Source: Selenomonas sp. AE3005 (GTDB taxonomy: Bacteria > Bacillota > Negativicutes > Selenomonadales > Selenomonadaceae). Taken from it: a stretch of DNA of 64,000 nt. This document shows, piece by piece, positions 51,247 to 61,024 of this stretch. Position numbers and translations under genes: made by a program. Location of the stretch: the NCBI RefSeq assembly GCF_905233635.1, contig NZ_CAJODG010000012.1, positions 25,193-89,192 on the forward strand. The letters are read 5' to 3'. The notes beneath the pieces were generated by a model, which was not told where the DNA came from, did no database searches, and was given only the letters and a program-made list of their open reading frames with translations. How positions within the stretch are numbered: position 1 is the stretch's first letter; each line of letters begins with the position of its first letter.

Positions 51247-54200
51247 TCACCCCATCACAATCTCCACGAAGTTTTTCATATACAGATTGTGAAATTTCAC
51301 CATCAGATTACGTGAAAATATATTACCTGCCCACTCAAATTCTGATTCAAAGCAGCCTGAGTTATCATCATTTTCCAGGAATTCCAATTCCAGCCGTGCC
51401 CCCGGGGCACGATATTTGTTGGCCAAAGGAAGATAAAATGGTTTTAACTCATCAAGTTCATCGGCATTGATGTCACGCTGATAGTTTACCTCCATCGGGT
51501 CATTCCGGTACCGCTTGTCATCAGCCTCGAAATAATCATAGCTGGAATGGGCAATGCCTTCCGTTACCTGCAATTTCACTTCCGCCAGCAGCGATTCAAT
51601 GCTGTCAATCCTATCCATATGAATGCCCACAGGTAAATTCTTTATCATCATGCCCACAGAATCTGCAGCATAGCCGCCCAGCCGATTATTGAAAATCCAG
51701 TTGGTCATCACATCATTTTTCCCCGAAAACTGATGCAGGGATTTGAGGGCAGCCGCGATGGCCATGACACTTCTTGATACCTTCAGCCTCTTCTCGGCTA
51801 CAGCCACGTCCTCCTCATCAAACGGCAGCTTAATCACCCGCGCACTGGCCTCCAGATTAAATTCTTCATTATTGTCCTTATCCGGCGCCGGAATATTGCA
51901 CCAGTCATAGCCGCCGTATTGCGCCTCAAAATACGCTTTGTCCTCCTGATACTGCGGTGAATCGCGCAGCTTTTCTTCATTTGCCAGATATGTACAGTAG
52001 TAATCACGCGGCAGCGGTTCACCATGATAAGCACGGATAATATCGGCCATGACTATACCCAAAGACGAACCATCCATAGCCAGATGATGCACATCGAAAA
52101 ACAGGTAAATATAACGCGGTGACTTAAAGAGCCGGACACGGACGAGCGGGTCTTTGAATATATTAAACGGCCGTACCAAATCATCGGCCAGATGAATAAT
52201 CTCCAAATCGCTCATATACTCATATTGAACATCCTGTATAAGGTCCGGCATATATGTCTGTACCAAATCTTCCTCATCATCGAAACTAATCCGCATAGCC
52301 AGCGCAGGATGATTGCGAACGGCGGCATTGACCGCCTTCAGCAGTCTGTCCGGATCAGTTTGCGGCGAAAAACGCAGGAAGTATGACATATTATTAAACA
52401 TTGTGGAACGGAATCTTGCAAACTGGGCATCGACCATTTCAATCTGCATAGGCGATAACTTATGCGGTTTCTTACGTTCCTTATCATCCGTTATGTCCAA
52501 ATCTTCCCTAGTGTCACGTTCATTCAGCAGTTCTGCCAGGCGCTCTGCCGTTCGCAGGGTAAACAAATCAAAACTGGTAATCCCCTTGTCCGTCAGTTTC
52601 GATACCAACACCATACTGGAGAGCGAATCGCCGCCCAATTGGAAGAAATCATCTTCAATTCCCACCATGTCACGGTCAAGGTGCAAAACTTCTGCAAACA
52701 TATCACAGACATACCGCTCATTGTCATTGCGCGGTGGTACGTGTCTGCTATCCCCCCGCAGCGGCTCAATGTCAGGCAGCACTTTACGGTCAATTTTGCC
52801 ATTAACGGTTTGCGGCATAACTGCCAGACGTTTTATCGCCACAGGAATCATATATTCCGGCAAATGCTGCCTCATAAAGGCCAGGATTTCTTCTATAGCA
52901 GGTTCCTCTTCATCCGCAGTCGTGAAATAGCCTGCCAGATAATCGGACCTGCCGGCCGGACTAAGTACTTTTACCGCACACGAGGCAATTTGCGGATATT
53001 CGCCCATTACCTTTTCAATCTCGTCCAGCTCTATCCGAAAGCCCCGTAATTTGACCTGATTGTCTATGCGCCCGTGAATGCGTATTGCCCCGTCCTTTGT
53101 CCACGAGGCCAAATCACCGCTATGATATGCCCGGACGCCGTCAAGGGTAAAAAAGGCCTTGGCTGTCTGTTTTGGCAGATTGATATAGCCACGTCCGACA
53201 CAATCACCACAGATAATCAGCTCGCCTTTTTCCCCGATGGGCAAATATTCGCCCTGCTGATTAACGACATAAAATTTTGTATTGACCATGGGGCCGCCAA
53301 TGACAATTTCCCCTTCGGCCTCCATAACAGCAGCCGCACAGCCCATGGTACATTCCGTAGGGCCGTAGACATTCAATATCACGCTGTCCGTGCGCAGTTC
53401 CTTCAGTTTTTCAAACAGTCCTGCCGGAAATGCCTCAGCACCGACATCATAAAAATCGATATTCTTCAGCGCCTCCCGGCATTCCGGTATACTCAGTATG
53501 CTCAGCAAAAACGTAGGCGTGCAAAAAATAGCATTTATCCCCACGCTTTCTATGCATTTTGACAGCAAAAACGGGTCATGAATCTCATCTTCCGTGGCAA
53601 TACACACGGTTCCCCCATTGGATAGCGGCACAAATTCTTCCACGATGGAAACATCAAACGAAAACGCCGCCATCGCCAGCGACACACGTCCGTCACGCAC
53701 AAAATGCATAATTTCTATCGATTTTTCATCGCGCTCCATATAATTGGCAAAGCTGAGATGTTCAATCATTACCCCCTTGGGTTTCCCTGTCGAGCCGGAA
53801 GTATAGATTACATAAGCCAAATCATCAGGAGCAAGGCGTGTTGCCGGATAAGAAGTATCCGCGGTTTCCAGCAGTTCCTCTAAAGCTACGACCGCAAACT
53901 TTCCCCGCAGTTCCGGCCGGGCAGCTTTTATTGCCGCCGAGGTTATGAGCAGGGGCGCCGCCGCATCTTCCAAACAAAAACATATGCGCTCGTCAGGATA
54001 AGAGGTCACAAAAGGCAAAAATGCCGCACCTGCTTTCAGAATTCCCTGCTCAGCAATATATGCGCCCGCAGACCTTTCCAACAACACACCAATAATGGTA
54101 TCGCGGCAGGGATTGTCCGCATCGCCTTTTATGCTGTTTCCCAATCTTTTCTGCAAATAATTGGCCACGCGATTGGCTTGCCGCTCTAATTCCCTATAGC

Positions 54201-54372
54201 TCAACTCTCCTTTGGAAGTAGAAATTACAGCTGTTTTGTCAGGATGCTTTTTTACCTGTTCATGAACCCGTTCGGGCACGGATTTAAACGCAAAATTGCT
54301 CGCGGTTTTATTAAACTTTTCCTGTTCCTCGAACGCCTGTTTGCTCATATCTTGGTATTCAGTTTTGTTCAC
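51247..54372 (-). CDS. Nonribosomal peptide synthetase, A-PCP-C
   Basis: This 1041-residue synthetase has an adenylation domain (about 30-540: Y-T-S-G-S-T-G-K-P-K-G at 190-200, N-V-Y-G-P-T-E at 334-340, G-K-I-D-R-K with Lys526), a carrier domain (F-F-Q-L-G-G-D-S-L, Ser583) and a C-terminal condensation domain with intact H-H-x-x-x-D-G (762-768). Asp240 marks alpha-amino acid recognition; by-eye pocket residues read roughly D-V-V-C-Y-V-V-M-G-K (tentative). There is no upstream condensation domain, thioesterase, reductase or second carrier. So the terminal domain must use a free amine, alcohol or a carrier in trans. The start is a GTG with GAGGGGG upstream. A MATE gene follows five bases later. 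Confidence 0.95.
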   Translation of the reverse strand: MNKTEYQDMSKQAFEEQEKFNKTASNFAFKSVPERVHEQVKKHPDKTAVISTSKGELSYRELERQANRVANYLQKRLGNSIKGDADNPCRDTIIGVLLERSAGAYIAEQGILKAGAAFLPFVTSYPDERICFCLEDAAAPLLITSAAIKAARPELRGKFAVVALEELLETADTSYPATRLAPDDLAYVIYTSGSTGKPKGVMIEHLSFANYMERDEKSIEIMHFVRDGRVSLAMAAFSFDVSIVEEFVPLSNGGTVCIATEDEIHDPFLLSKCIESVGINAIFCTPTFLLSILSIPECREALKNIDFYDVGAEAFPAGLFEKLKELRTDSVILNVYGPTECTMGCAAAVMEAEGEIVIGGPMVNTKFYVVNQQGEYLPIGEKGELIICGDCVGRGYINLPKQTAKAFFTLDGVRAYHSGDLASWTKDGAIRIHGRIDNQVKLRGFRIELDEIEKVMGEYPQIASCAVKVLSPAGRSDYLAGYFTTADEEEPAIEEILAFMRQHLPEYMIPVAIKRLAVMPQTVNGKIDRKVLPDIEPLRGDSRHVPPRNDNERYVCDMFAEVLHLDRDMVGIEDDFFQLGGDSLSSMVLVSKLTDKGITSFDLFTLRTAERLAELLNERDTREDLDITDDKERKKPHKLSPMQIEMVDAQFARFRSTMFNNMSYFLRFSPQTDPDRLLKAVNAAVRNHPALAMRISFDDEEDLVQTYMPDLIQDVQYEYMSDLEIIHLADDLVRPFNIFKDPLVRVRLFKSPRYIYLFFDVHHLAMDGSSLGIVMADIIRAYHGEPLPRDYYCTYLANEEKLRDSPQYQEDKAYFEAQYGGYDWCNIPAPDKDNNEEFNLEASARVIKLPFDEEDVAVAEKRLKVSRSVMAIAAALKSLHQFSGKNDVMTNWIFNNRLGGYAADSVGMMIKNLPVGIHMDRIDSIESLLAEVKLQVTEGIAHSSYDYFEADDKRYRNDPMEVNYQRDINADELDELKPFYLPLANKYRAPGARLELEFLENDDNSGCFESEFEWAGNIFSRNLMVKFHNLYMKNFVEIVMG

Positions 54373-54441
54373 AGTTGCGCGCCCCCTCTCTCTCCAGGAG
54401 TACATGATAGCGCTGTGTAACAATCGTATAAACTCTTTTAA

Positions 54442-54469
54442 TTTATAAACTTTTCTGTATAATTTCCAA
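54442..54469 (-). promoter_or_regulatory. Promoter of the NRPS-MATE operon
   Basis: Minus-strand TTGGAA (54464-54469), a 16-base spacer and TATAAA (54442-54447), about 70 bases before the GTG start. Confidence 0.5.
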
Positions 54470-54564
54470 CTGCTACAGCCACTACAGTTTATTACTCAAT
54501 TATTTTTTTCGACATTAACATGTTTATTCCTTCCACCCATGATTACAATACTTATGACATGCGC

Positions 54565-54609
54565 AAAAAGAATGAGGCAGACGGTAATGTTTCCCCTACC
54601 GTCTGCCTC
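54565..54609 (-). terminator. Terminator of the nirJ operon
   Basis: Perfect 13-base stem GAGGCAGACGGTA/TACCGTCTGCCTC with a minus-strand T-run. It separates the radical SAM operon from the NRPS operon. Confidence 0.9.
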
Positions 54610-54615
54610 ACAAAA

Positions 54616-55614
54616 TTATTCTCCACGCCGGCCATGATACAGGCACCAAGGTTCTTCGGCCATATAGTCACCGCCGTGATAGTACGCGGCTCTGGCCCGG
54701 CAGCCGCCGCAGACACCTTTGTAATTGCAGGTACCGCAGCCGCCGCTGTATTCCAGCGTCCGCAATTTTTTCAGCACTTCACTGTCACGCCAGATTTCAT
54801 CAAACGGCGTGTCATGCACGTCGCCCAGTTCCATGTTCAGATACGCGCAGGGCTGAACCTTGCCCCGGGGGCTGATGATACAATAGCTCAGGCCTGCCAG
54901 ACAGCCGCGGTGGAACCGCGTCTTTATACCCAGCTGGTCAGCAATGCGCAGGAACTGCGGTGCGCAGGTTGGTTTTAATTCAATATCCACCTGCTCCTGT
55001 TTCTTCATAATCCGCGTGAGCACATCTTCATACTGCTCAGCGCGCAGGGATTCTTCTTCGATGGTAGCTGCCCGGCCCGTAGGTACCAAAAAGAAAAAGT
55101 GATGTGCCTTGGCGCCGATTTCCACAGCAAAATCCGTCATAGCCTCGAGCTCATGCTGATTCCAGTCCATAACCGTAGTATGAATCTGGAAGGGCAGCCC
55201 CACCTCCCGGCAGTTCTTCATGCCCTGTACAGCACCGTCCCAGCCGCCGGGGAAGGAACGGAACTTATCATGCTTGTCCTTATCCAGCGAGTCCAGGGAA
55301 ATTCCCATGCCTCTGGCCCCGGCCTCCTTTAAGGCCTTGGCCATTTCCAGGGTAATCAAAGTGCCGTTCGTGCCAAACACTGGGAACAGCCCCAAATCGG
55401 CAGCATACTTCACCAGCTCCACAATATCGGGACGCGTCAGCGGTTCCCCGCCAGAGAAAATCATGATTTTAAAACCAGCCTTAGCAATTTCGCGCAGAAG
55501 TTTCTTGGCCTCCTCCGTGGAAAGCTCGTCCTCTGCCTTGCAGCCGGCGTCACGGTAGCAGTGAGCGCAATACATATTGCAGTTGTTGGTGGTATTCCAG
55601 GATACAATCTTCAT
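54616..55614 (-). CDS. nirJ2: Radical SAM protein, NirJ2-like
   Basis: This 332-residue radical SAM enzyme has the cluster motif C12-x3-C16-x2-C19 (N-C-N-M-Y-C-A-H-C-Y), the S-G-G-E-P segment and a C-terminal cysteine-rich SPASM-type region (C-G-T-C-N-Y-K-G-V-C-G-G-C...W-C). Sequence and pairing match the NirJ1/NirJ2 pair of firmicutes, which are thought to act like AhbC/AhbD or NirJ in the siroheme-dependent route to heme or heme d1, removing side-chain carboxyls. It lies 12 bp after NirJ1. A peptide-maturase role cannot be excluded from sequence alone. Confidence 0.8.
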   Translation of the reverse strand: MKIVSWNTTNNCNMYCAHCYRDAGCKAEDELSTEEAKKLLREIAKAGFKIMIFSGGEPLTRPDIVELVKYAADLGLFPVFGTNGTLITLEMAKALKEAGARGMGISLDSLDKDKHDKFRSFPGGWDGAVQGMKNCREVGLPFQIHTTVMDWNQHELEAMTDFAVEIGAKAHHFFFLVPTGRAATIEEESLRAEQYEDVLTRIMKKQEQVDIELKPTCAPQFLRIADQLGIKTRFHRGCLAGLSYCIISPRGKVQPCAYLNMELGDVHDTPFDEIWRDSEVLKKLRTLEYSGGCGTCNYKGVCGGCRARAAYYHGGDYMAEEPWCLYHGRRGE

Positions 55615-55626
55615 GCTATGCCCTCC

Positions 55627-56808
55627 TTACTTGATACCGATTTCTTCATCGGTGAGATAACATGAAGGGTCCGATTCCCAAAAATCACCGGTCACAGCCT
55701 CAGCCCGGGTACGGAAATTACCATTGCAGTTGTCCAGGAATTTGCACCGGGCACAGCGGCCTTTCAGCAGCGGTTTTCTATCCTTCAGGCCGGCCAAAAT
55801 GGGGCTGGCACTCACGTCTGTCCAAATGTCACCGAACTTGCGCTCGCGGACATTGCCAAAGGTATGATGCTGCGTGAACTGGTCAGGATGCACGTAGCCC
55901 AACGGGTCAACCTCACCAAAGGCAATACCGGAACGGTTGCCGCCGTTCATGGAAATGTACTTTTTAATCTGCGCCGCTGTTTCATCGCGCCCCTCAGCCA
56001 GGGCTTTGAGATACATATAGACACCATCGCAGTGATTGTCCACCGTCAGGATTTCCTTTTCCAGACCACGCTCCTCAAAATCACGGGTGCGGCGGATAAT
56101 GGTATCCATAGCCTTACGGGACTGCTCCGGTGTTACATCCTGATTGACCATCTTTTCGCCGCGGCCGGAGTACACCAAATGATAGAAACAAACACGGTTT
56201 ATGCCCTTTTCTTCGATAAAGTCAAAGATATTGTCCAGTTCCATGATATTATGATGGTTTATCGTAAAACGCAGGCCCACACGCTGGCCCACGGCCACGC
56301 AGTTCTGAATGCCTTCCATCGCCCGTTCATAAGCGCCCTCGACACCACGGAATTTATCATTGACATCTTTAAGGCCATCGAGCGATATGCCCACATAGCC
56401 CACGCCGATATCCTTAATGCGCTGGGCCACCTCTCTGGTAATCAGCGTACCATTGGTGGACAGCGTCGGCCGCACGCCTTTTTTCTGTGCATACTCTGCC
56501 AGCTCAAAAAAATCCGGACGAATCAGCGGCTCGCCGCCGGAAAACAACAGCACCGGCACATTAAAGTCCGCCAGGTCATCAATGAATTTCTTGGCCTCCG
56601 CCGTAGTGAGTTCGTCCTTATACTTTTGGGCGTCAGACTGCATATAGCAGTGCATGCACTTCAGATTGCAGGTCTTGGTTGAGTTCCAGACCACTACCGG
56701 CCCCATGCCCTCGGCAGCGCCATTGCGCATACTGTGCGCATTCTGCGTATAACGCAGATTATCCCCATAATAATCCCTAGCAAATAACAGTTTAGTAACA
56801 CTAATCAT
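55627..56808 (-). CDS. nirJ1: Radical SAM protein, NirJ1-like
   Basis: This 393-residue radical SAM enzyme has C47-x3-C51-x2-C54 (C-N-L-K-C-M-H-C-Y), F-S-G-G-E-P-L and a C-terminal auxiliary-cluster region C-A-R-C-K-F-L-D-N-C followed by a distal Cys. It matches the NirJ1/AhbC type of heme-pathway enzymes and is about a third identical by eye to the gene downstream. The order TetR-NirJ1-NirJ2 on one strand with short gaps suggests a regulated operon. The siroheme decarboxylase AhbA/B genes are not in the window. Confidence 0.8.
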   Translation of the reverse strand: MISVTKLLFARDYYGDNLRYTQNAHSMRNGAAEGMGPVVVWNSTKTCNLKCMHCYMQSDAQKYKDELTTAEAKKFIDDLADFNVPVLLFSGGEPLIRPDFFELAEYAQKKGVRPTLSTNGTLITREVAQRIKDIGVGYVGISLDGLKDVNDKFRGVEGAYERAMEGIQNCVAVGQRVGLRFTINHHNIMELDNIFDFIEEKGINRVCFYHLVYSGRGEKMVNQDVTPEQSRKAMDTIIRRTRDFEERGLEKEILTVDNHCDGVYMYLKALAEGRDETAAQIKKYISMNGGNRSGIAFGEVDPLGYVHPDQFTQHHTFGNVRERKFGDIWTDVSASPILAGLKDRKPLLKGRCARCKFLDNCNGNFRTRAEAVTGDFWESDPSCYLTDEEIGIK

Positions 56809-56841
56809 GCGAGCTTCTCCACTCCTAAAATATATTACACA

Positions 56842-57453
56842 TTAAGTATCCGGCTGTGCCTTAATCCCAGCAAGCAGCAGCCGCATTTTCATAGACACAT
56901 TTTCCTGAAAGGGAATTCCGAGCTTGCTGAACGCCGCTGCCTGATAAATGGAATGAAACATCTCCGCTATCAGCTCTGGCGGCACATCATTGCGCACTTC
57001 TCCGGCCTGCTGCCCCTCCTGCAAAATGCTCTCAAACAGGTGCTTAAAGCCCGGCGTCGGCATCGGCTTGCGCTCTTCCGCCTTCTCCGGCAGGCCTGAA
57101 TGTTCCGCCGCGGCTAAAAACAGTGGCAGGACATAGCGGTTTTCATCAAGGAACTTAGCCGTGATTGAACAAGCGGAGGCCAGTTGTTCACAGGCCGGCC
57201 GCCTGGCCTCTTTCAATTCTTTCAGCGAGTCGTCTACTTCCTGCACCATGCCCCCCAGCAAATGCATGAGGATTTCTTCTTTGGACTGGAAGTAATTATA
57301 AAAGGTGCCTATGCCCAGGTCAGCCGCATTCATGATATCAGCCACCGATGTTTCCTTGAACCCCTTCTGACTGAACTCACGCACGGCCGCTGCTAATATC
57401 GCCTGCCGGGATAGCATTTTTTTCCGTTCCCGGCGGCCCATTTTTTCTTCCAT
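56842..57453 (-). CDS. TetR-family transcriptional regulator
   Basis: This 203-residue protein has an N-terminal TetR helix-turn-helix (about 10-56: I-L-A-A-A-V-R-E-F-S-Q-K-G-F-K-E-T-S-V-A-D-I...G-I-G-T-F-Y-N-Y-F-Q-S-K-E-E-I) and a helical ligand-binding C-terminus. It lies 33 bp before nirJ1 on the same strand, so it probably regulates its own operon; the ligand could be a tetrapyrrole or an iron signal, which is a guess. No clear operator palindrome was identified in the 130 bases upstream. Confidence 0.9.
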   Translation of the reverse strand: MEEKMGRRERKKMLSRQAILAAAVREFSQKGFKETSVADIMNAADLGIGTFYNYFQSKEEILMHLLGGMVQEVDDSLKELKEARRPACEQLASACSITAKFLDENRYVLPLFLAAAEHSGLPEKAEERKPMPTPGFKHLFESILQEGQQAGEVRNDVPPELIAEMFHSIYQAAAFSKLGIPFQENVSMKMRLLLAGIKAQPDT

Positions 57454-57589
57454 GGTAACATCGCCCCAATTCCATAACTGATTTCAACTTCCGTTTACTT
57501 CTGTTTTCTATTATATCGGAAAAGTTTTCTACTGAAAAGGCAAAAAATGAATTTAATTCATTTTTGTAGGAATCACAAAAGATTTACAT

Positions 57590-60500
57590 TTACTTTTGGA
57601 ACAATTCCCGAATTTCTTCGTCCGTCAACCGCGACAGGAAATTCTCGCCGGGCTGTATCATCTGGTCTATCAGGGATTTCTTCTTCTGCTGCAGCTCATA
57701 GATTTTTTCCTCCACCGTCCCCTTGGCCAACAGGCGGATGACCTGCACGTTGTTCTTCTGTCCCAGACGGTAGGCTCTGTCCGTAGCCTGGTCCTCTACC
57801 GCCGGATTCCACCACGGGTCAAAATGAATGACCATATCGGCCCCCGTGAGATTTAAGCCCGTCCCCCCGGCTTTCAGCGAGATAAGGAATACCGGCGTAA
57901 CGCCCTCGTTAAAGGCTTTGACCAGGCGGATACGCTCCAGGGGCGGCGTTGAACCGTCCAGATAATAATAAGCAATGCCCTGTTGTTTCAGCCGCTCGCC
58001 AATATGTCCCAGCATTGTGGTGAACTGGGAGAAAATCAAAATACGATGACCGCCCTCCACGGCCTCACTGACCAGTTCTTCCAACTGGTCAAGTTTGCCG
58101 GAACCGCCGGTATACCCCTCCAAGAACATTGCCGGGTCACAGGCAATCTGCCGCAGTCTGGTAAGTATAGCCAGTATCTTTATCCGGCTGTCCTCACCTG
58201 CTGCCAGCTGTTGGGCAAACTCCTTCTGGCTTTTAAGGAACCAGGCCTGATAAATCTTTTCCTGCTTGGCCGTCATGGAGCTGACCATCTTGCGCTCCAC
58301 CTTGTCCGGCAGTTCCGTCAGCACGTCCTTTTTCATGCGGCGCAGGATAAACGGCATGACATGACGTTTCAAATCTGTCAGGCTCCGCTCGTCCTGTTCC
58401 CGGACAATGGGCGTTTCGTACGTATCCTTAAAGCGTTTGTGATTGTACAGATAACCCGGCATGAGAAAATCAAAGATAGACCACAGCTCTGTCAGTGTGT
58501 TTTCAATCGGCGTACCTGTCAGCGCAAAATAACCGCTTGTTTTCAAGCGTTTCACCGCCCGGGCATTTTGCGTGGTCGGATTTTTGATATGCTGCGCCTC
58601 ATCCAAAAAGGCATAGCGGAAACGGCGTTTCTCGTACATATCAATGTCCCGTTTCAACATATTGTAAGTGGTAATCAGCACATCGTAACTGGAATCTGCC
58701 TCATCGAGAATCTTCTGCCGTTCGGCCTTGGAACCGGCCACCGCACAGGCTTTCAAATCCGGAGCAAAATGCTCTATTTCCTCCAGCCAGTTATACATCA
58801 GTGACGTCGGCGCAATGACCAGCGACGGCGGTTCCTTGTAATCCTGCTTGGACAACAGGAAGGTAATCACCTGCAAGGTTTTCCCCAGCCCCATGTCATC
58901 GGCCAGTATGCCGCCCAAATGGTATTGGGACAGCGTGGACAGCCAGTTAAAGCCCGTCACCTGATACTCGCGCAAAACACCCTTAAGGCTTTCCGGCACA
59001 GCCACCGTGTTTTCCTCCGGGTGCCGGATATCCCGAACAATCGTGCGGAACTCGCGGCTGCGTTCCAGCCGCAGGGATTCATCAGCCCGGGCCAGTTCAT
59101 CCAAATACATGGCCTGCGACAACGGCAGCTCCACCTTCATGCCCTCAGCCTTGCTCCGGGCAATGCCGGTATTGTCCACAAAATCAGCAATAGCCTGCAT
59201 TTGCTGGTCACCCAGTGTGATAAAGCTCCGGTCCTTCAAACGGTGATATTTGCGCTTTTGCCGGTAGGAATCCAATATCTCCATCAGCTCGTTAAAGTCC
59301 AGATTCTTGGCATTAAAGCTGACTTCCAGCAAATTAGCGTCATTGACACTGACACCTGCCGTAACCTTCGGCATGGGACGCACCGGACGGCTGCCAAAGG
59401 CATCAGAATAGAACACATCCACCCAGTCGGGCAGATATGGCAGTTCCTCTGTCAAAAATTCGTAGCTCTTTTCTTCGTCCGTCTGCACCAGCTGGTCACG
59501 TTTTTTACGAAAACCATAATGTGTAAGCCTGGTGATAATCTCATCTTCACTGGCATTATTCCGTACCAGTTTCCGGCCGTCACGCAGGGGCGGTTCCGGC
59601 TCTACCAGCGGATTAAACACCGCATCGCCATAAGCGAACTTGGGACGCACAGCAATGCCATCGCCTTCATAGTCGATGTATAATTCCACCGTCAGCGGAT
59701 GAATTACATACTGCTCCTGAAATTTATCATCAACGTCGACTGCAGCGGCCATCTCCATGCGCGGCAGTACCTGACCAAAAAACCTGGCCATATCAGCCTT
59801 ATTTATCGATACGCTGTTTGTCGCGTCAAAAGTATCTATAAGGGGTTTTATAGAACGTGCAAATTTTTTGTCACACCTGTATATAATGCCGTCCTGATAT
59901 ACGTAGTCACATTCCCGGGTCAACGCTGCAATATCAGCCCGTTTGACCACCAATTCCCCGTGGCCGTTTTTTTCCTGCAGGGCCAGACTGATTTGCGGAT
60001 TTCCCTGCGTAGTGCAGACCCTTTCTGGCACACTGCCTTCAATATGAACTTCAAAACTTTTATCGCCCATAAGCGTCAGAAATTCCCCCAGGGCCTCCGG
60101 CGATAAACGAAACTGTTTTTGGTCAAAGAGGTATGACCGATTGTCCGTGTAATAGTAACGGCTGCTGCCCCCGGCGGCAAACATGCTCTGTTCCAGGCGA
60201 TAGTATTTTTGCAGCAGGCCATAGAGTGCGGCCGATATTTCATCACCCCAGCGCACAGTGCCCAGGTTGACCACAGACTTGCTGCCCAGCTGCCACTGTT
60301 CGCCTCTTTCCAAGCCTTGCACTAAAGCGCCGATATTTTTGACCACATACAGCTTGTCCAGGCCAAAACGGAACTCCAGCCAGTTGCGGTGATTGCCGTA
60401 AAAACTTTCCGTGAACAGCCGCGGTTCCAAATAACCGTACACCAACGGTCCGGCCAGCGCACTGCTGTTATCCCTGGCCGCCTCCTGAAAAGCCGCAAAC

Positions 60501-60931
60501 ATGCGCCGGGACTCAGCTGATTGCTGTTCCTGCAGTTTGGCCGCCTTTTTTTTCGCCAGACTGCTCAGGGTATCAATACCGTAGTCGGCCATCACCCCGC
60601 GCAAAAGTTCCTGCGCTGATTGCGGCCGGCGGCTTTCCTGCTCTTCCTGAATGGCCAGCAGCACTGCGACCACATGCTTGCAGGCCCCCAGATACTGCGC
60701 TGCAGCCGGACAGTCACACGTATAGCTTTCCACATTGTTCTGTTTCTTATTCAGTTTCACAGACACATTATAATCTTCCGTGCCATATACCATTGCCGTC
60801 CATTCCGTCCCGGCATCATTTTCAGATTCGAGGTGTTCTACCGCGCCTTCCCTGTAATATTTCACACCGCGCCGGTAGACCGTATCACTGCTGGCTACAG
60901 ACTTAATGATAATATCTTTTAACATGTCCAT
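57590..60931 (-). CDS. SWIM-domain SNF2 family helicase
   Basis: This 1113-residue protein starts with a SWIM zinc finger (C72-x-C74-x9-C84-x-H86), continues with a long middle region of bacterial SNF2 type and ends in a SNF2 ATPase: D-D-M-G-L-G-K-T-L-Q (motif I), D-E-A-Q-H-I-K-N (motif II), G-T-P-I-E-N (III) and G-G-T-G-L-N-L-T...D-P-W-W-N-P-A-V-E-D-Q-A-T-D-R-A-Y-R-L-G-Q (V-VI). It is a DNA translocase, probably a remodeller or repair protein. Transcribed alone. Two ATGs six bases apart are possible starts. It has no linked nuclease or methylase, so a defence role is not supported here. Confidence 0.92.
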   Translation of the reverse strand: MDMLKDIIIKSVASSDTVYRRGVKYYREGAVEHLESENDAGTEWTAMVYGTEDYNVSVKLNKKQNNVESYTCDCPAAAQYLGACKHVVAVLLAIQEEQESRRPQSAQELLRGVMADYGIDTLSSLAKKKAAKLQEQQSAESRRMFAAFQEAARDNSSALAGPLVYGYLEPRLFTESFYGNHRNWLEFRFGLDKLYVVKNIGALVQGLERGEQWQLGSKSVVNLGTVRWGDEISAALYGLLQKYYRLEQSMFAAGGSSRYYYTDNRSYLFDQKQFRLSPEALGEFLTLMGDKSFEVHIEGSVPERVCTTQGNPQISLALQEKNGHGELVVKRADIAALTRECDYVYQDGIIYRCDKKFARSIKPLIDTFDATNSVSINKADMARFFGQVLPRMEMAAAVDVDDKFQEQYVIHPLTVELYIDYEGDGIAVRPKFAYGDAVFNPLVEPEPPLRDGRKLVRNNASEDEIITRLTHYGFRKKRDQLVQTDEEKSYEFLTEELPYLPDWVDVFYSDAFGSRPVRPMPKVTAGVSVNDANLLEVSFNAKNLDFNELMEILDSYRQKRKYHRLKDRSFITLGDQQMQAIADFVDNTGIARSKAEGMKVELPLSQAMYLDELARADESLRLERSREFRTIVRDIRHPEENTVAVPESLKGVLREYQVTGFNWLSTLSQYHLGGILADDMGLGKTLQVITFLLSKQDYKEPPSLVIAPTSLMYNWLEEIEHFAPDLKACAVAGSKAERQKILDEADSSYDVLITTYNMLKRDIDMYEKRRFRYAFLDEAQHIKNPTTQNARAVKRLKTSGYFALTGTPIENTLTELWSIFDFLMPGYLYNHKRFKDTYETPIVREQDERSLTDLKRHVMPFILRRMKKDVLTELPDKVERKMVSSMTAKQEKIYQAWFLKSQKEFAQQLAAGEDSRIKILAILTRLRQIACDPAMFLEGYTGGSGKLDQLEELVSEAVEGGHRILIFSQFTTMLGHIGERLKQQGIAYYYLDGSTPPLERIRLVKAFNEGVTPVFLISLKAGGTGLNLTGADMVIHFDPWWNPAVEDQATDRAYRLGQKNNVQVIRLLAKGTVEEKIYELQQKKKSLIDQMIQPGENFLSRLTDEEIRELFQK

Positions 60932-61024
60932 ATCCTTTCCTCAGCTTGGACAATTCTTTTCTACTATGTTAATATAAGACCTATCTAATCATTGTACTAT
61001 GAACAGGAAGGAAAACCAACCTTT

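Noticed and set aside
54616..56808. The radical SAM pair as maturases for the double-glycine peptide or the NRPS product
   Set aside because: They match NirJ1/NirJ2, are separated from the NRPS by a strong terminator, and lie 12 kb from the peptide, whose core has no cysteine or other typical target.
57590..60931. SNF2 helicase as part of a defence island
   Set aside because: It stands alone between a TetR operon and a GT9 gene, with no nuclease, methylase or integrase. SWIM-SNF2 proteins of this type are common chromosomal genes.
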